Shown piece by piece: positions 9,579 to 20,910 of a stretch of DNA of 64,000 nt; within the stretch, counting starts at the first letter, position 1, and the number at the start of each line of letters is the position of its first letter. The position numbers and the translations under genes are program-made. The stretch is from Comamonadaceae bacterium (lineage in GTDB: Bacteria > Pseudomonadota > Gammaproteobacteria > Burkholderiales > Burkholderiaceae_C), in the NCBI GenBank assembly GCA_947375135.1, contig CANCER010000004.1, forward strand, positions 113,682 to 177,681, written 5' to 3'. The notes under the pieces are model-generated. The model did no database searches. It saw only the letters and a program-made list of their open reading frames with translations, and was not told the DNA's origin.

Positions 9579-10958
9579 ATGAAATTCCTATTTTCCCGGT
9601 TTGATTGGAGCCTGCCAACGCAGGGACTCCAGCGCATGTTCAATTTGAACGATTCCCGCTGGGGTCGCGGCGACGGCAAGTCGGCGGATTCCGCCAAGCC
9701 TGCGGATGGCGGGCAAGAGCCTGAGCCTCCTAAACAGCCAGCGCCGGACCGGCGTCCTGCTTCCGCCAGTTCAGGTCCACCCGACCTGGATGAGTTGTGG
9801 CGTGATTTCAACCGCAAACTCGGCAGTCTGTTTGGCGGCAAGCCATCGGGTGCAAAGGGTGGTGGCAACGGTTCGGGTGGTACCGGCGGCGGTTTTCAGC
9901 CTGATATGAAAAATGCCGGAGTCGGTATTGGCCTGATTCTGGGCGTGCTGCTGCTGATCTGGCTGGGTACCGGCTTTTTCATTGTGCAGGAAGGCCAGCA
10001 AGCTGTTATCACCCAGTTCGGACGGTACAAATCGACGGTGGGTGCCGGTTTTCAATGGCGCTTGCCTTACCCCGTGCAGCGGCATGAGCTGGTTTTTGTG
10101 ACACAGATTCGCTCTGTGGACATCGGTCGTGACACGGTGTTGAAGGCCACGGGCCTGAAAGAGTCCGCCATGCTCACGCAAGACGAGAACATTCTTGATA
10201 TCAAGTTTGCCGTGCAATACCGCCTGAGCGATGCCCGGGCCTTCCTGTTTGAGAGTAAGAACCCCACCGATGCCGTAGTGCAGGCAGCAGAAACTGCGGT
10301 GCGTGAAGTGATAGGCCGCATGCGCATGGATGCCGCCCTGTCGGAAGAGCGCGACCAGATTGCGCCCCAGGTGCGGACGCTGATGCAGGCCATACTGGAT
10401 CGTTACAAAGTCGGAGTCGAAGTGGTGGGCATCAATTTGCAGCAGGGCGGGGTGCGCCCTCCAGAGCAAGTGCAAGCCTCATTTGACGATGTGCTCAAGG
10501 CGGGGCAGGAACGTGAACGCTCCAAGAACGAGGCCCAGGCGTACGCCAATGATGTGATTCCCCGCGCTGTGGGTTCGGCGTCGCGCCTCAAGGAAGAGGC
10601 TGATGCCTACAAGGCCCGCGTAGTGGCCCAGGCCCAGGGCGATGCGCAGCGTTTTCGCTCGGTCTATGCCGAATACCAGAAGGCACCTCAGGTGACCCGC
10701 GACCGCATGTACCTGGACACCATGCAACAGATTTACAGTAACGTCACCAAGGTGGTCGTGGAGTCCCGACAGGGTTCCAGTCTGCTGTACCTGCCGCTGG
10801 ACAAAATTTTGCAAACGGGTGGCTCTGCGGCCGGCTCTCCGGATGCCGCGCTGCCGGCCGCAGCCGCCGTGGTGCCCGGATTGCCGGTGATCAACAACAA
10901 TTCCTCGGACGCCCGGACCCGCGACGCTGCTCGCACCCGTGACCGTGACGTTCGCTAG
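9579..10958 (+). CDS. hflK: FtsH protease regulator HflK
   Basis: HflK is an SPFH/prohibitin-family membrane protein that forms a cage with HflC around the FtsH protease. The start at ATG 9579 gives the typical N-terminus MKFLFSRFDWSLP; a GTG at 9537 in the same frame would add 14 unconvincing residues. After a Gly/Pro-rich cytoplasmic segment there is one membrane helix (about 115-136, LILGVLLLIWLGTGFFIV), then the SPFH domain and a long helical stretch rich in Glu/Lys/Arg. Length 459 aa. Nine bases separate it from hflC. Confidence 0.96.
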   Translation: MKFLFSRFDWSLPTQGLQRMFNLNDSRWGRGDGKSADSAKPADGGQEPEPPKQPAPDRRPASASSGPPDLDELWRDFNRKLGSLFGGKPSGAKGGGNGSGGTGGGFQPDMKNAGVGIGLILGVLLLIWLGTGFFIVQEGQQAVITQFGRYKSTVGAGFQWRLPYPVQRHELVFVTQIRSVDIGRDTVLKATGLKESAMLTQDENILDIKFAVQYRLSDARAFLFESKNPTDAVVQAAETAVREVIGRMRMDAALSEERDQIAPQVRTLMQAILDRYKVGVEVVGINLQQGGVRPPEQVQASFDDVLKAGQERERSKNEAQAYANDVIPRAVGSASRLKEEADAYKARVVAQAQGDAQRFRSVYAEYQKAPQVTRDRMYLDTMQQIYSNVTKVVVESRQGSSLLYLPLDKILQTGGSAAGSPDAALPAAAAVVPGLPVINNNSSDARTRDAARTRDRDVR

Positions 10959-10967
10959 GAGCACAGC

Positions 10968-11876
10968 ATGAACCGTATTGGATTAATTCTTTCCTCTTTG
11001 CTGGTGCTGGTTGTGCTGGCGAGCTCTACTTTGTTTGTGGTCGACCAGCGCCAGTTTGGTGTGGTCTATGCCTTGGGTCAAATCAAGGAAGTGATTACGG
11101 AACCCGGCTTGAACATCAAGCTGCCTCCACCTTTTCAGAATGTTTCCTACATCGATAAACGCCTGCTGACACTCGACAGTTCAGACTCCGAACCGATGCT
11201 GACGGCGGAAAAGCAGCGGGTAGTCATCGACTGGTATGTACGCTGGCGCATCACCGAGCCGACTGAATACATCCGTAACGTGGGCCTGAATGAAGGCGCC
11301 GGCGCCAGCCAGCTCAACCGCGTAGTGCGCAATGCCTTCCAGGAGGAAATCAACAAGCGCACCGTCAAGGAACTGCTTTCCTTGAAACGCGAAGCGCTGA
11401 TGGCCGACGTCAAGGCCGAGGTGCTGGACAAAGTGCGCGGTACCAAGCCCTGGGGCGTGGATGTGGTCGATGTGCGCATCACCCGTGTCGATTACGTCGA
11501 AGCGATTACCGAATCGGTCTACCGCCGCATGGAAGCCGAGCGCAAACGTGTGGCCAATGAGTTGCGCTCCACGGGTGCAGCCGAGGGTGAAAAGATCCGT
11601 GCCGATGCGGACCGCCAGCGCGAAGTGACGATTGCCAACGCTTACCGTGATGCCCAGAAGATCAAGGGTGAGGGAGATGCCGAGGCTGCGCGCGTTTATG
11701 GCGAAGCCTTTGGCAAAGACCCTCAGTTCGCCCAGTTTTACCGCAGCCTGGACGCCTACAAGGCCAGCTTTGCCAACAAGAGTGACGTGATGGTGCTTGA
11801 TCCATCCAATAGCGAGTTCTTCAAGGTCTTCCGCAACGGCGGCTCGGGTGGCAAGAACATGCCCCCCAAGAAGTAA
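10968..11876 (+). CDS. hflC: FtsH protease regulator HflC
   Basis: Partner of HflK in the HflKC complex that restrains FtsH. The 302-residue protein starts with a signal-anchor helix (about residues 4-25), then the SPFH domain (VVDQRQFGVVYALGQIKEV onwards) and a C-terminal helical region with EAERKRVANELRSTG and RADADRQREVTIANAYRDA. AGGAGC lies upstream of the ATG. Its end is followed after 4 bases by the small DUF2065 gene. Confidence 0.97.
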   Translation: MNRIGLILSSLLVLVVLASSTLFVVDQRQFGVVYALGQIKEVITEPGLNIKLPPPFQNVSYIDKRLLTLDSSDSEPMLTAEKQRVVIDWYVRWRITEPTEYIRNVGLNEGAGASQLNRVVRNAFQEEINKRTVKELLSLKREALMADVKAEVLDKVRGTKPWGVDVVDVRITRVDYVEAITESVYRRMEAERKRVANELRSTGAAEGEKIRADADRQREVTIANAYRDAQKIKGEGDAEAARVYGEAFGKDPQFAQFYRSLDAYKASFANKSDVMVLDPSNSEFFKVFRNGGSGGKNMPPKK

Positions 11877-11880
11877 GCGC

Positions 11881-12072
11881 GTGGACAGCGATACCCTGTG
11901 GATGGCGCTGGCCCTGGTGCTGGTGATAGAGGGGTTGTTCCCCTTTATTTCACCAGGCAACTGGCGGCGCATGTTTTCTCAGTTGCTGCAATTGTCGGAC
12001 GGGCAAATTCGCACCTTTGCCATGGTGAGTATTTCGGCTGGCTTATTGATGATTTGGTTGCTCGGCTCCTGA
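11881..12072 (+). CDS. DUF2065 family small inner-membrane protein (YjeT-like)
   Basis: A 63-residue protein starting at GTG, 4 bases after hflC. It contains two hydrophobic segments (LWMALALVLVIEGLFPFI near the start and MVSISAGLLMIWLLGS at the end) separated by NWRRMFSQLLQLSDGQIR, the characteristic pattern of DUF2065/YjeT. The E. coli homologue also follows hflC. Function is unknown. The frame is open further upstream within hflC but with no signal of coding there. Confidence 0.88.
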   Translation: MDSDTLWMALALVLVIEGLFPFISPGNWRRMFSQLLQLSDGQIRTFAMVSISAGLLMIWLLGS

Positions 12073-12097
12073 AAACCGCACCTTAGGCCGGTAAAAT
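12069..12097 (+). promoter_or_regulatory. Candidate sigma70 promoter of hisZ
   Basis: CTGAAA (12069-12074) and TAAAAT (12092-12097) are separated by exactly 17 bases and lie about 30 bases upstream of the hisZ ATG. The -35 element overlaps the stop codon of the preceding DUF2065 gene. Matches to consensus are 4/6 and 5/6. This is a visual match only. Confidence 0.45.
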
Positions 12098-12125
12098 CGC
12101 TGTTTTAACAGCCTATACCAATTAC

Positions 12126-14673
<2,548 letters not shown>

Positions 14674-14700
14674 ACCGCAGAACACAACGGAGCAAACACC

Positions 14701-15225
14701 ATGTTGACTGAAGACGGCAAGCACCTCTATGTGAGTTACGACGAGTACCACAACCTGATTGAAAAACTGGCGATCAAGATTTTCCAGTCGGGTTGGGAGT
14801 TCGACACCATCCTGTGCCTTGCGCGCGGTGGCATGCGCCCTGGCGACATTTTGTCGCGGGTCTTTGACAAGCCGCTGGCCATCATGTCCACCAGTTCTTA
14901 CCGCGCCAACGCCGGCCAGACTCAGGACAATCTGGACATTGCCCACTACATCACCACGCCCAAGGGCGAGATTGCCGGGCGCGTGCTCCTGGTCGACGAC
15001 CTGGCCGACTCCGGTGTCACGCTCAACGCCGTGATCCACCAGCTCAAGACCAACTACAAGCCCATCACCGAGTTGCGCAGCGCCGTGATCTGGACCAAGG
15101 CCTTGTCCATGTTCACGCCCGATTACTCGGTGGAGTTTTTGCCTACCAATCCCTGGATCCACCAGCCCTTTGAGAGCTACGACGCTTTGCGTCCCCAGCA
15201 GCTGATCGAAAAGTGGAGCGTATAA
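14701..15225 (+). CDS. Purine phosphoribosyltransferase (hypoxanthine/xanthine type)
   Basis: Type I phosphoribosyltransferase, 174 aa, with the PRPP-binding motif VLLVDDLADSGVTL (about residues 96-109) and an N-terminal CLARGGMRPGD. Placement 27 bases after purA and overall length point to purine salvage of a 6-oxopurine base (hypoxanthine, guanine or xanthine). The exact base cannot be fixed from sequence alone, so no symbol is given. ACGGAG lies at a good distance upstream of the ATG. Confidence 0.88.
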   Translation: MLTEDGKHLYVSYDEYHNLIEKLAIKIFQSGWEFDTILCLARGGMRPGDILSRVFDKPLAIMSTSSYRANAGQTQDNLDIAHYITTPKGEIAGRVLLVDDLADSGVTLNAVIHQLKTNYKPITELRSAVIWTKALSMFTPDYSVEFLPTNPWIHQPFESYDALRPQQLIEKWSV

Positions 15226-15243
15226 CTCTTTTTTGAAAACACC

Positions 15244-16449
15244 ATGACCAGCCACGTCACCGCACTGATTCACCACGCTTACCAGCCGCCTGCGGGCTTT
15301 GAAGCGCCGCAACCCGGCGTGTTCAAGGCCTCGACGGTGATCTTCCCGTCCGTTGCTGCCATGCGCAGCCGCGAATGGAAAGACAAGTCGGCCTACACCT
15401 ATGGGCTGCACGGCACACCCACTTCCTACCTGTTGGAAGAGCGCCTGTGCACCCTGGAAGGCGGTTTGCAATGCGTGCTGGTGCCCAGTGGGTTGGCAGC
15501 CCTGGCCCTGGTGGCCCTCTCGGTTTTGAAGTCCGGCGACGAGGTTCTGCTTCCGGATAATGTGTACGGCCCCAACAAAGCGCTGGTCGAGGGTGAGTTG
15601 ATGCACTGGGGCATTACCCACCAATACTACGACCCCATGGATCCGCAGGATCTGGAGGCGCAGATTTCCAGCCGCACCAAGTTGGTCTGGCTGGAAGCGG
15701 CCGGATCGGTGACTTTGGAGTTTCCTGACCTGCCGGCTCTGCTGCGGATTTGCAAGCAGCGCAAGGTGCTCACCGCGCTGGACAACACCTGGGGTGCCGG
15801 CCTCGCCTTCAAGCCTTTTGACCTTGTCGCGGATGAGTCGCCCGCACTGGGCGTAGACATCTCCGCCCACGCGCTGACCAAGTACCCGAGTGGTGGTGGC
15901 GACGTGCTGATGGGCAGCGTCATCACCCGCGATCCGGCTTTGCACCTGCGCATCAAGCTCACCCATATGCGCCTGGGACTGGGCGTGGGCATGAATGACG
16001 TGGAAGCGATTCTGCGTTCACTGCCCAGCATGGCCTTGCGCTACCGCGCCCACGACGAGGCCACGCGCACGCTGGCACTTTGGGCCGACACCCAGCCCGA
16101 GTTCGTGCAGGTGCTGCACCCGTCCTTGCCGGGTTCACCCGGACACCCGCATTGGAAGGCGCTGTGCGTCAATGGCATGGGTGGGGCTGCGGGCATGTTC
16201 AGCGTCATGCTGGACCCGCGCTTCAGCCAGGCCCAGACAGACGCCTTTTGCGATGCGCTCAAGCTGTTCAAACTGGGCTATAGCTGGGGTGGCCCCATCA
16301 GCCTGGTGGTCCCGTATGAGTTGGCCCACATGCGCACCACCTGGCCCCGTTACCTGGAAAAGGGCACTCTGGTGCGCTTTTCCATTGGTCTGGAGGGCGT
16401 GCAGGATTTGCAGGCTGACATTGCCGGGGCCCTGCGGGTTTTGCGCTAA
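15244..16449 (+). CDS. metC: Cystathionine beta-lyase (PLP-dependent)
   Basis: A Cys/Met-metabolism PLP enzyme of 401 aa that most likely cleaves cystathionine to homocysteine, pyruvate and ammonia in methionine synthesis. The PLP lysine sits in SAHALTKYPSGGGD (Lys213); other landmarks are YTYGLHGTPTSYLLEERL near the N-terminus and ALDNTWGAGLAF, the latter with Trp-Gly typical of MetC rather than cystathionine gamma-synthase. It follows the phosphoribosyltransferase after 18 bases. Gamma-synthase or another C-S lyase activity is less likely. Confidence 0.9.
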   Translation: MTSHVTALIHHAYQPPAGFEAPQPGVFKASTVIFPSVAAMRSREWKDKSAYTYGLHGTPTSYLLEERLCTLEGGLQCVLVPSGLAALALVALSVLKSGDEVLLPDNVYGPNKALVEGELMHWGITHQYYDPMDPQDLEAQISSRTKLVWLEAAGSVTLEFPDLPALLRICKQRKVLTALDNTWGAGLAFKPFDLVADESPALGVDISAHALTKYPSGGGDVLMGSVITRDPALHLRIKLTHMRLGLGVGMNDVEAILRSLPSMALRYRAHDEATRTLALWADTQPEFVQVLHPSLPGSPGHPHWKALCVNGMGGAAGMFSVMLDPRFSQAQTDAFCDALKLFKLGYSWGGPISLVVPYELAHMRTTWPRYLEKGTLVRFSIGLEGVQDLQADIAGALRVLR

Positions 16450-16513
16450 GAAGTCTGCGCCCTCCGTGTTTACCTGAGTAGGCAGGGCGCTTGACTCAGG
16501 TTAACCTGAGCCC

Positions 16514-17335
16514 ATGAGTTTTGAACCCGGCTACGAAGCCCCTCCACCCTACATTCCCCCTCCGTCCGATGCGCCAAGGAAGACGGTTCTTACCCTTGGC
16601 GTTGGCGCACCTTTTCTGTGGTTGCGCGCCGGCTGGGGCGACATGCGGGCCCATCCGGGGATTAGCGGCTTTTACGGCGTCGCATTCTGGCTGATGGCGG
16701 TGGTTCTAGGGGCCGTATTTCGTTCCAGCCCTGAATACACCATGACCATTGCCTCGGGTTGCCTGCTGGTGGGGCCATTTCTCGCCATGGGGCTTTACGA
16801 GGTGAGCCGCAGGCGCGAAGCGGGGCTGACACCCGATTGGTCCTCCTCGATCACCTGCTGGGACAGCCACATCAAAAGCATGGGCATGCTGGTTCTTGTG
16901 CTGATCGTGATGGAGCTTTTGTGGGGTCGCGCCTCGCTGGTCGTTTTTGCAGTGTTCTTCAATACGGGGATGCCATCAACCACCGGCGTCATGGACGCCG
17001 TCTTCAACCCGCAGAACTGGGAATTTTTAGCAGCCTATACCATCGTGGGTGGCGGCTTCGCGGCGCTGGTGTTCTCTCTCTCTGCCGTCTCTATTCCGAT
17101 GATTCTGGACCGCGATACCGACGCCATTTCGGCCGCCATCACCAGCCTGGAAGTCATGTTTCACAACACCTTTGTGATGCTGCTGTGGGGCCTGCTGATT
17201 GTCCTTCTGGTGGGTGCCTCCCTGGCCATTCCCTGGGGCTTAGGTCTGTTGCTCACGGGCCCCTTGCTCGGTCACGGCACCTGGTACGCCTACCGTGGCG
17301 CGGTGCGTTGGCCGCAGGATGTTACAGTCCCATGA
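16514..17335 (+). CDS. DUF2189 family integral membrane protein
   Basis: A 273-residue multi-pass protein with a Pro-rich N-terminus (YEAPPPYIPPPSDAPRK) followed by about six hydrophobic segments, for example GVAFWLMAVVLGAVF, IVGGGFAALVFSLSAV and MLLWGLLIVLLVGASLAI. The pattern and segments such as GLYEVSRRREAG match the DUF2189 family common in proteobacteria, whose role is unknown. It stands alone between metC and a small Lys-rich ORF. No catalytic motif is visible. Confidence 0.85.
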   Translation: MSFEPGYEAPPPYIPPPSDAPRKTVLTLGVGAPFLWLRAGWGDMRAHPGISGFYGVAFWLMAVVLGAVFRSSPEYTMTIASGCLLVGPFLAMGLYEVSRRREAGLTPDWSSSITCWDSHIKSMGMLVLVLIVMELLWGRASLVVFAVFFNTGMPSTTGVMDAVFNPQNWEFLAAYTIVGGGFAALVFSLSAVSIPMILDRDTDAISAAITSLEVMFHNTFVMLLWGLLIVLLVGASLAIPWGLGLLLTGPLLGHGTWYAYRGAVRWPQDVTVP

Positions 17336-17352
17336 ATTAACGAAAGCATATC

Positions 17353-17532
17353 TTGGCAACTCCCAATTACGGTTACGAAAAACGTCAGAAAGAACTGGCT
17401 AAAAAGAAGAAGAAAGAAGAGAAACTGAAGGCCAAGTCCGAGCGCAAGGTCGGTGACGGCCCTGATGACTCCGGTCAACCGGATCCCGAAGGCGAGCAGC
17501 CTGCAGCACCTGCTGCCGACAACGCCGCTTGA
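17353..17532 (+). CDS. Small Lys/Glu-rich hypothetical protein
   Basis: A 59-codon ORF starting at TTG, with the N-terminal sequence ATPNYGYEKRQKELAKKKKK, then alternating Lys/Glu and an acidic, Pro/Ala-rich tail ending in DNAA. I recall very similar short proteins (YEKRQKELAKKKKKEEK core) in many Comamonadaceae and Burkholderia genomes, but their function is unknown. The pattern suggests a soluble, possibly nucleic-acid-associated protein. It sits 17 bases after the DUF2189 gene and converges on tesA. No strong ribosome site is visible, so the start is uncertain. Confidence 0.65.
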   Translation: MATPNYGYEKRQKELAKKKKKEEKLKAKSERKVGDGPDDSGQPDPEGEQPAAPAADNAA

Positions 17533-17542
17533 ATTTCCCCCG

Positions 17543-18187
17543 CTAGCCAAGCAGTTTTTTCAGCACCGGCCACACATTGTTCAGTATGGTCGGGTGTGCC
17601 GCTGCCAGCGGGTGGATGCGATCCGCCTGAAACAGCTTCAGAGCGTCCGGCCCGTCGGCAACACCCTTGAGTAAAAACGGCACCAGCGCCGCTTGCTTGT
17701 TCCTGGCAACGGTGCCGAACATGTCGGCAAACTGCTTGCCGTAGGCTTGCCCGTAGTTGGGCGGCATTTGCATACCCAGCAACAGCACCTTGGCGCCCGC
17801 CAGCTTTGCCGCTTCCACCATGGCTTGCAGGTTCTCCTGTGTCATGGCCAGCGGCAGGCCACGCAGCGCGTCATTGCCGCCCAACTCAATCACCAGAACG
17901 CGGGGTTTGTGCTGTGCCAACAAGGCGGGTAGGCGGCTGCGCCCGCCCGAGGTGGTATCGCCGCTGATGCTGGCGTTGATCACCTGCGCGGGAATGTTTT
18001 CCCGGTTCAGGCGCGCCTGCAGCAGTGCGACCCAGCCCTCACCACGCTGCAGACCGTATTCGGCACTGAGCGAGTCACCCAGAACCAGAACGGTGACCGC
18101 GCGTGCGGCCGCGGCCTGGCTTGCCCCTGTAAAGAGGGCGCTTAACACAAGCAGGCTAAAGTGGCGCCGTAGCAATGGGAACTTCAT
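17543..18187 (-). CDS. tesA: Arylesterase / lysophospholipase TesA (GDSL family)
   Basis: A secreted SGNH/GDSL hydrolase of 214 aa acting on thioesters, aryl esters or lysophospholipids in the periplasm. It has an N-terminal signal peptide (about residues 1-26), then block I VLGDSLSAEYGL with catalytic Ser39, block II glycine in NASISGDTTSGG, block III ELGGNDALRG, and block V DRIHPLAAAHP with the catalytic Asp and His. The ATG overlaps, on the opposite strand, the ATG of the ABC ATPase gene (CATG), as tesA and ybbA are also neighbours and divergent in E. coli. Confidence 0.93.
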   Translation of the reverse strand: MKFPLLRRHFSLLVLSALFTGASQAAAARAVTVLVLGDSLSAEYGLQRGEGWVALLQARLNRENIPAQVINASISGDTTSGGRSRLPALLAQHKPRVLVIELGGNDALRGLPLAMTQENLQAMVEAAKLAGAKVLLLGMQMPPNYGQAYGKQFADMFGTVARNKQAALVPFLLKGVADGPDALKLFQADRIHPLAAAHPTILNNVWPVLKKLLG

Positions 18188-18875
18188 GTCAGATTCAATT
18201 ATTTCCGTAGAGCATGTTTTCAAGGCGGTGACCGATTCCACCGGAACCCTGGAGATCTTGTCCGATATCGATTTTGCGCTGAATGCGCGCGAGACGGTAT
18301 CGATTGTCGGCGCATCGGGCTCCGGCAAGAGCACGCTGCTCTCCATCATGGCCGGTCTGGACACGCCCACCCGTGGCACGGTGCGCCTCGCAGGGCAGGA
18401 TTTGTTTGCCATGGACGAAGATGCCCGCGCCGCCATGCGCGCACGGCAAGTCGGCTTTGTGTTCCAGAGCTTTCAATTGCTGGGCAACCTCACGGCTTTG
18501 GAGAATGTGATGCTGCCGCTGGAGTTGGACGGCCGCAAAGACGCGCGCAAAGCCGCCACCGGCATGCTGGAGCGCGTAGGCCTGTCGCAGCGCCTCAACG
18601 CCTACCCCAAGGTGCTCAGCGGCGGGGAGCAGCAGCGCGTGGCCCTGGCGCGGGCCTTTGTCGTGCATCCGGCTGTGCTGCTGGCCGATGAGCCCACGGG
18701 CAGCCTGGACTTTGCCACTGGCGAAAAAATCATGGCGCTGATGTTTGACCTGAACCGCGAGCAGGGCACCACCCTGGTTCTGGTGACGCACGACCGCGCC
18801 ATTGCGGCACGCTGCAGCCGCAGCATCACGATTGAAGCGGGACGTGTGTGGGTCCCGGTCGAAGGCCCGCGCTAA
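18186..18875 (+). CDS. ABC transporter ATP-binding protein (YbbA/LolD-like), no permease alongside
   Basis: A 229-residue ABC ATPase of the MacB/LolD/YbbA group. Walker A is GASGSGKSTLLS (from about residue 42), the signature is LSGGEQQRVALARAF (about 143), Walker B is VLLADEPTGSLD, and the switch His is in LVTHD. In E. coli the divergent partner of tesA is ybbA, followed by the permease ybbP. Here no permease follows; the next gene is rlmB. It may work with a permease encoded elsewhere. The start overlaps the tesA start by two bases on the opposite strand. Confidence 0.92.
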   Translation: MSDSIISVEHVFKAVTDSTGTLEILSDIDFALNARETVSIVGASGSGKSTLLSIMAGLDTPTRGTVRLAGQDLFAMDEDARAAMRARQVGFVFQSFQLLGNLTALENVMLPLELDGRKDARKAATGMLERVGLSQRLNAYPKVLSGGEQQRVALARAFVVHPAVLLADEPTGSLDFATGEKIMALMFDLNREQGTTLVLVTHDRAIAARCSRSITIEAGRVWVPVEGPR

Positions 18876-18956
18876 GCCGGGGGCTCTGGACCCGGGGCAG
18901 CCCGGTGTTTGTGGCATGCGGCATGGCGATCACCCGGTACCGTCGATAATCCCCCC

Positions 18957-19727
18957 ATGTCATCACCCAAAGTTCTATTCGGCTTTCACGCCGTCGGCGT
19001 GCGCCTCAAGACCGCGCCGAAATCCATCATTGAAATTTATTACGAGCCCACCCGGCGCGACGCGCGCATGCGCCAATTTATTGACAAGGTCAATGAGTCG
19101 GGCGTGCGCCTGATCGAGGCCGATGGCATGCGCCTGGCCAAGCTGGCCGGCAGCCACGGCCACCAGGGTGTCGCGGCCCGCGTGCAGGAAATCAAGCAGG
19201 TGCATTCGCTGGACGAATTGCTGGAAAACCTGGAAGCCTCCAATGCCGAACTGCCACCGGCTGAGCGCACACCGCCGCTGATTCTGGTGCTGGACGGTGT
19301 GACCGATCCGCATAACCTGGGCGCCTGCCTGCGCGTGGCCGACGGTGCCGGTGCCCACGCAGTGATTGCACCCAAAGACCATGCGGCCGGCATCAACGCC
19401 ACCGTGGCCAAGGTCGCCAGCGGTGCTGCAGAGACCGTGCCTTACTTCATGGTCACCAACCTCGCCCGCACCTTGGGGGAACTGAAGGAACGCAATATTT
19501 GGGTGATCGGTACCAGCGACCAGGCCACGCAAACGATTTACCAGGCCGACTTCAAGGTGGCCGTGGCCTTGGTGCTGGGCGCTGAGGGGGACGGTATGCG
19601 TCAACTCACCGCCAAGACCTGCGATCAGCTGGTCAGCATTCCCATGCGGGGTGCGGTCGAGAGCTTGAACGTGTCGGTGGCCAGCGGCATCTGCCTGTAC
19701 GAGGCCGTGCGCCAGCGCACCCTTTAA
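18957..19727 (+). CDS. rlmB: 23S rRNA (guanosine2251-2'-O)-methyltransferase RlmB
   Basis: A SpoU-family SAM-dependent methyltransferase (256 aa) modifying G2251 of 23S rRNA. It has the N-terminal substrate-binding domain (FGFHAVGVRLKTAPKSI), and the C-terminal knotted domain with LVLDGVTDPHNLGACLRVAD (motif 1), LGAEGDGMR (motif 2) and IPMRGAVESLNVSVA (motif 3). ATG 18957 fits the family N-terminus; upstream in-frame codons do not. Its stop overlaps the stop of the convergent chromate transporter gene by 3-4 bases. Confidence 0.95.
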   Translation: MSSPKVLFGFHAVGVRLKTAPKSIIEIYYEPTRRDARMRQFIDKVNESGVRLIEADGMRLAKLAGSHGHQGVAARVQEIKQVHSLDELLENLEASNAELPPAERTPPLILVLDGVTDPHNLGACLRVADGAGAHAVIAPKDHAAGINATVAKVASGAAETVPYFMVTNLARTLGELKERNIWVIGTSDQATQTIYQADFKVAVALVLGAEGDGMRQLTAKTCDQLVSIPMRGAVESLNVSVASGICLYEAVRQRTL

Positions 19728-20320
19728 ACGAGGCCCATCCAGCCCAGCAGACCACCCGCAGCCAGCAACCACAACAGATGGATGCGGGTGCGCCAGACCA
19801 GCACCGTCACGACCGCCGTGATCAACCACAAACGCCAGCTATCGGCTGCGCTGCCCTGGCCCGCCGACAAGATCCAGCCGGTGGCGGCCAGCAAGGCGAT
19901 GACGATGGGGGCCATACCGGCCTTGAACGCGCGCACGGCCAGCATGTCGCGGTTCCGGTGGCCCCAGCGGGCTGCTGCGAAGGTCAGGGTGGTGCTGGGC
20001 AGCAGGATGCCCAGCATCGTGACGAAGGCGCCCAACAAGCCCCAGCCCCAGGCCGCCATGCCGGCAGCCACACCCCCGGCGGAGTTGATACCCACGTTCC
20101 AGCCCAGCAGCGCGATGAACAGCACATTGGGGCCCGGTGCGGCCTGCGCCACGGCAATGCTAGCGGTGAACTGGCTGTCGGTCAGCCAGTGCTCCTGCAC
20201 CACCAGATAGCGGTGCATATCGGGGGCGGTGGTGATGGCGCCGCCAATGGCCAGCAGCGAAAGGGACAAAAAATGCCCCAGCAGGTGCAACCAGTCCAGG
20301 GCGGTTAGCGTCAAGGTCAT
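19724..20320 (-). CDS. Chromate transporter subunit (second short half)
   Basis: A 198-residue CHR-family membrane protein with the motif AQAAPGPNVLFI and about five to six hydrophobic segments. Together with the upstream 194-residue homologue it forms a short-chain chromate transporter pair, equivalent to the two halves of ChrA. The ATG overlaps the stop of its partner by 4 bases, so they are translated together. Family members export chromate; whether this pair confers chromate resistance or moves another anion cannot be told from sequence. Confidence 0.88.
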   Translation of the reverse strand: MTLTLTALDWLHLLGHFLSLSLLAIGGAITTAPDMHRYLVVQEHWLTDSQFTASIAVAQAAPGPNVLFIALLGWNVGINSAGGVAAGMAAWGWGLLGAFVTMLGILLPSTTLTFAAARWGHRNRDMLAVRAFKAGMAPIVIALLAATGWILSAGQGSAADSWRLWLITAVVTVLVWRTRIHLLWLLAAGGLLGWMGLV

Positions 20321-20901
20321 GGCCTTTGCGCTCCCTTGGCCGACCGGTTTTCCACGCGTCGGATGGCACGGTAGGCCAGCACGCAAGCCACGCTGCCGAT
20401 GCCCAGCAGCACCCAGGCCAGCGGCAAGCGCAACATGGCGATGGCCACAAAGGTCAGCCCGGCCAGCAGGCAACAGGCACCGAAGCCCATGGGGTTTTTT
20501 CTGATGGCGGAAATCAGTTTCAGCCCGGTGGCGGTGATCAGCCCGGCAGCGACTGCGCCCATACCGCGCAGCGCGCCTTGCACCTGGGGCAGATCCGATA
20601 CGCCGGAAAACAGCGCCACCAGCACCAGCACAATCAGCAGCGGAAAAGTCAACATGCCGGCCAGCGCCAGCAGCGCGCCGGAGAAGCCGAAATGGCGGTC
20701 GCCAATCATCAGCGACAGGTTCACCACGTTCGGTCCGGGCAGGATTTGCGCAACAGCCCAATCCTCCACAAACTCCTCACGCGTGAGCCATTGCTTTTTT
20801 TCCACCAGTTCCCGTTGCACCACGGCCAGCACGCCGCCAAAGCCTTGCAGTGCCAACCAGGAGAAGGACCAGAACAGGTCGGATTTGGAAACAGGACGCA
20901 T
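20317..20901 (-). CDS. Chromate transporter subunit (first short half)
   Basis: A 194-residue CHR-family protein. The signature FGGVLAVVQRELVEKKQWL and AVAQILPGPNVVNLSL is typical of the ChrA N-terminal half. It is the first gene of the pair, ahead of the second half by a 4-base overlap, and follows the hydrolase gene after 9 bases on the same strand. In the short-chain CHR family both halves are needed for transport. Confidence 0.88.
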   Translation of the reverse strand: MRPVSKSDLFWSFSWLALQGFGGVLAVVQRELVEKKQWLTREEFVEDWAVAQILPGPNVVNLSLMIGDRHFGFSGALLALAGMLTFPLLIVLVLVALFSGVSDLPQVQGALRGMGAVAAGLITATGLKLISAIRKNPMGFGACCLLAGLTFVAIAMLRLPLAWVLLGIGSVACVLAYRAIRRVENRSAKGAQRP

Positions 20902-20910
20902 GCGCTGAGC

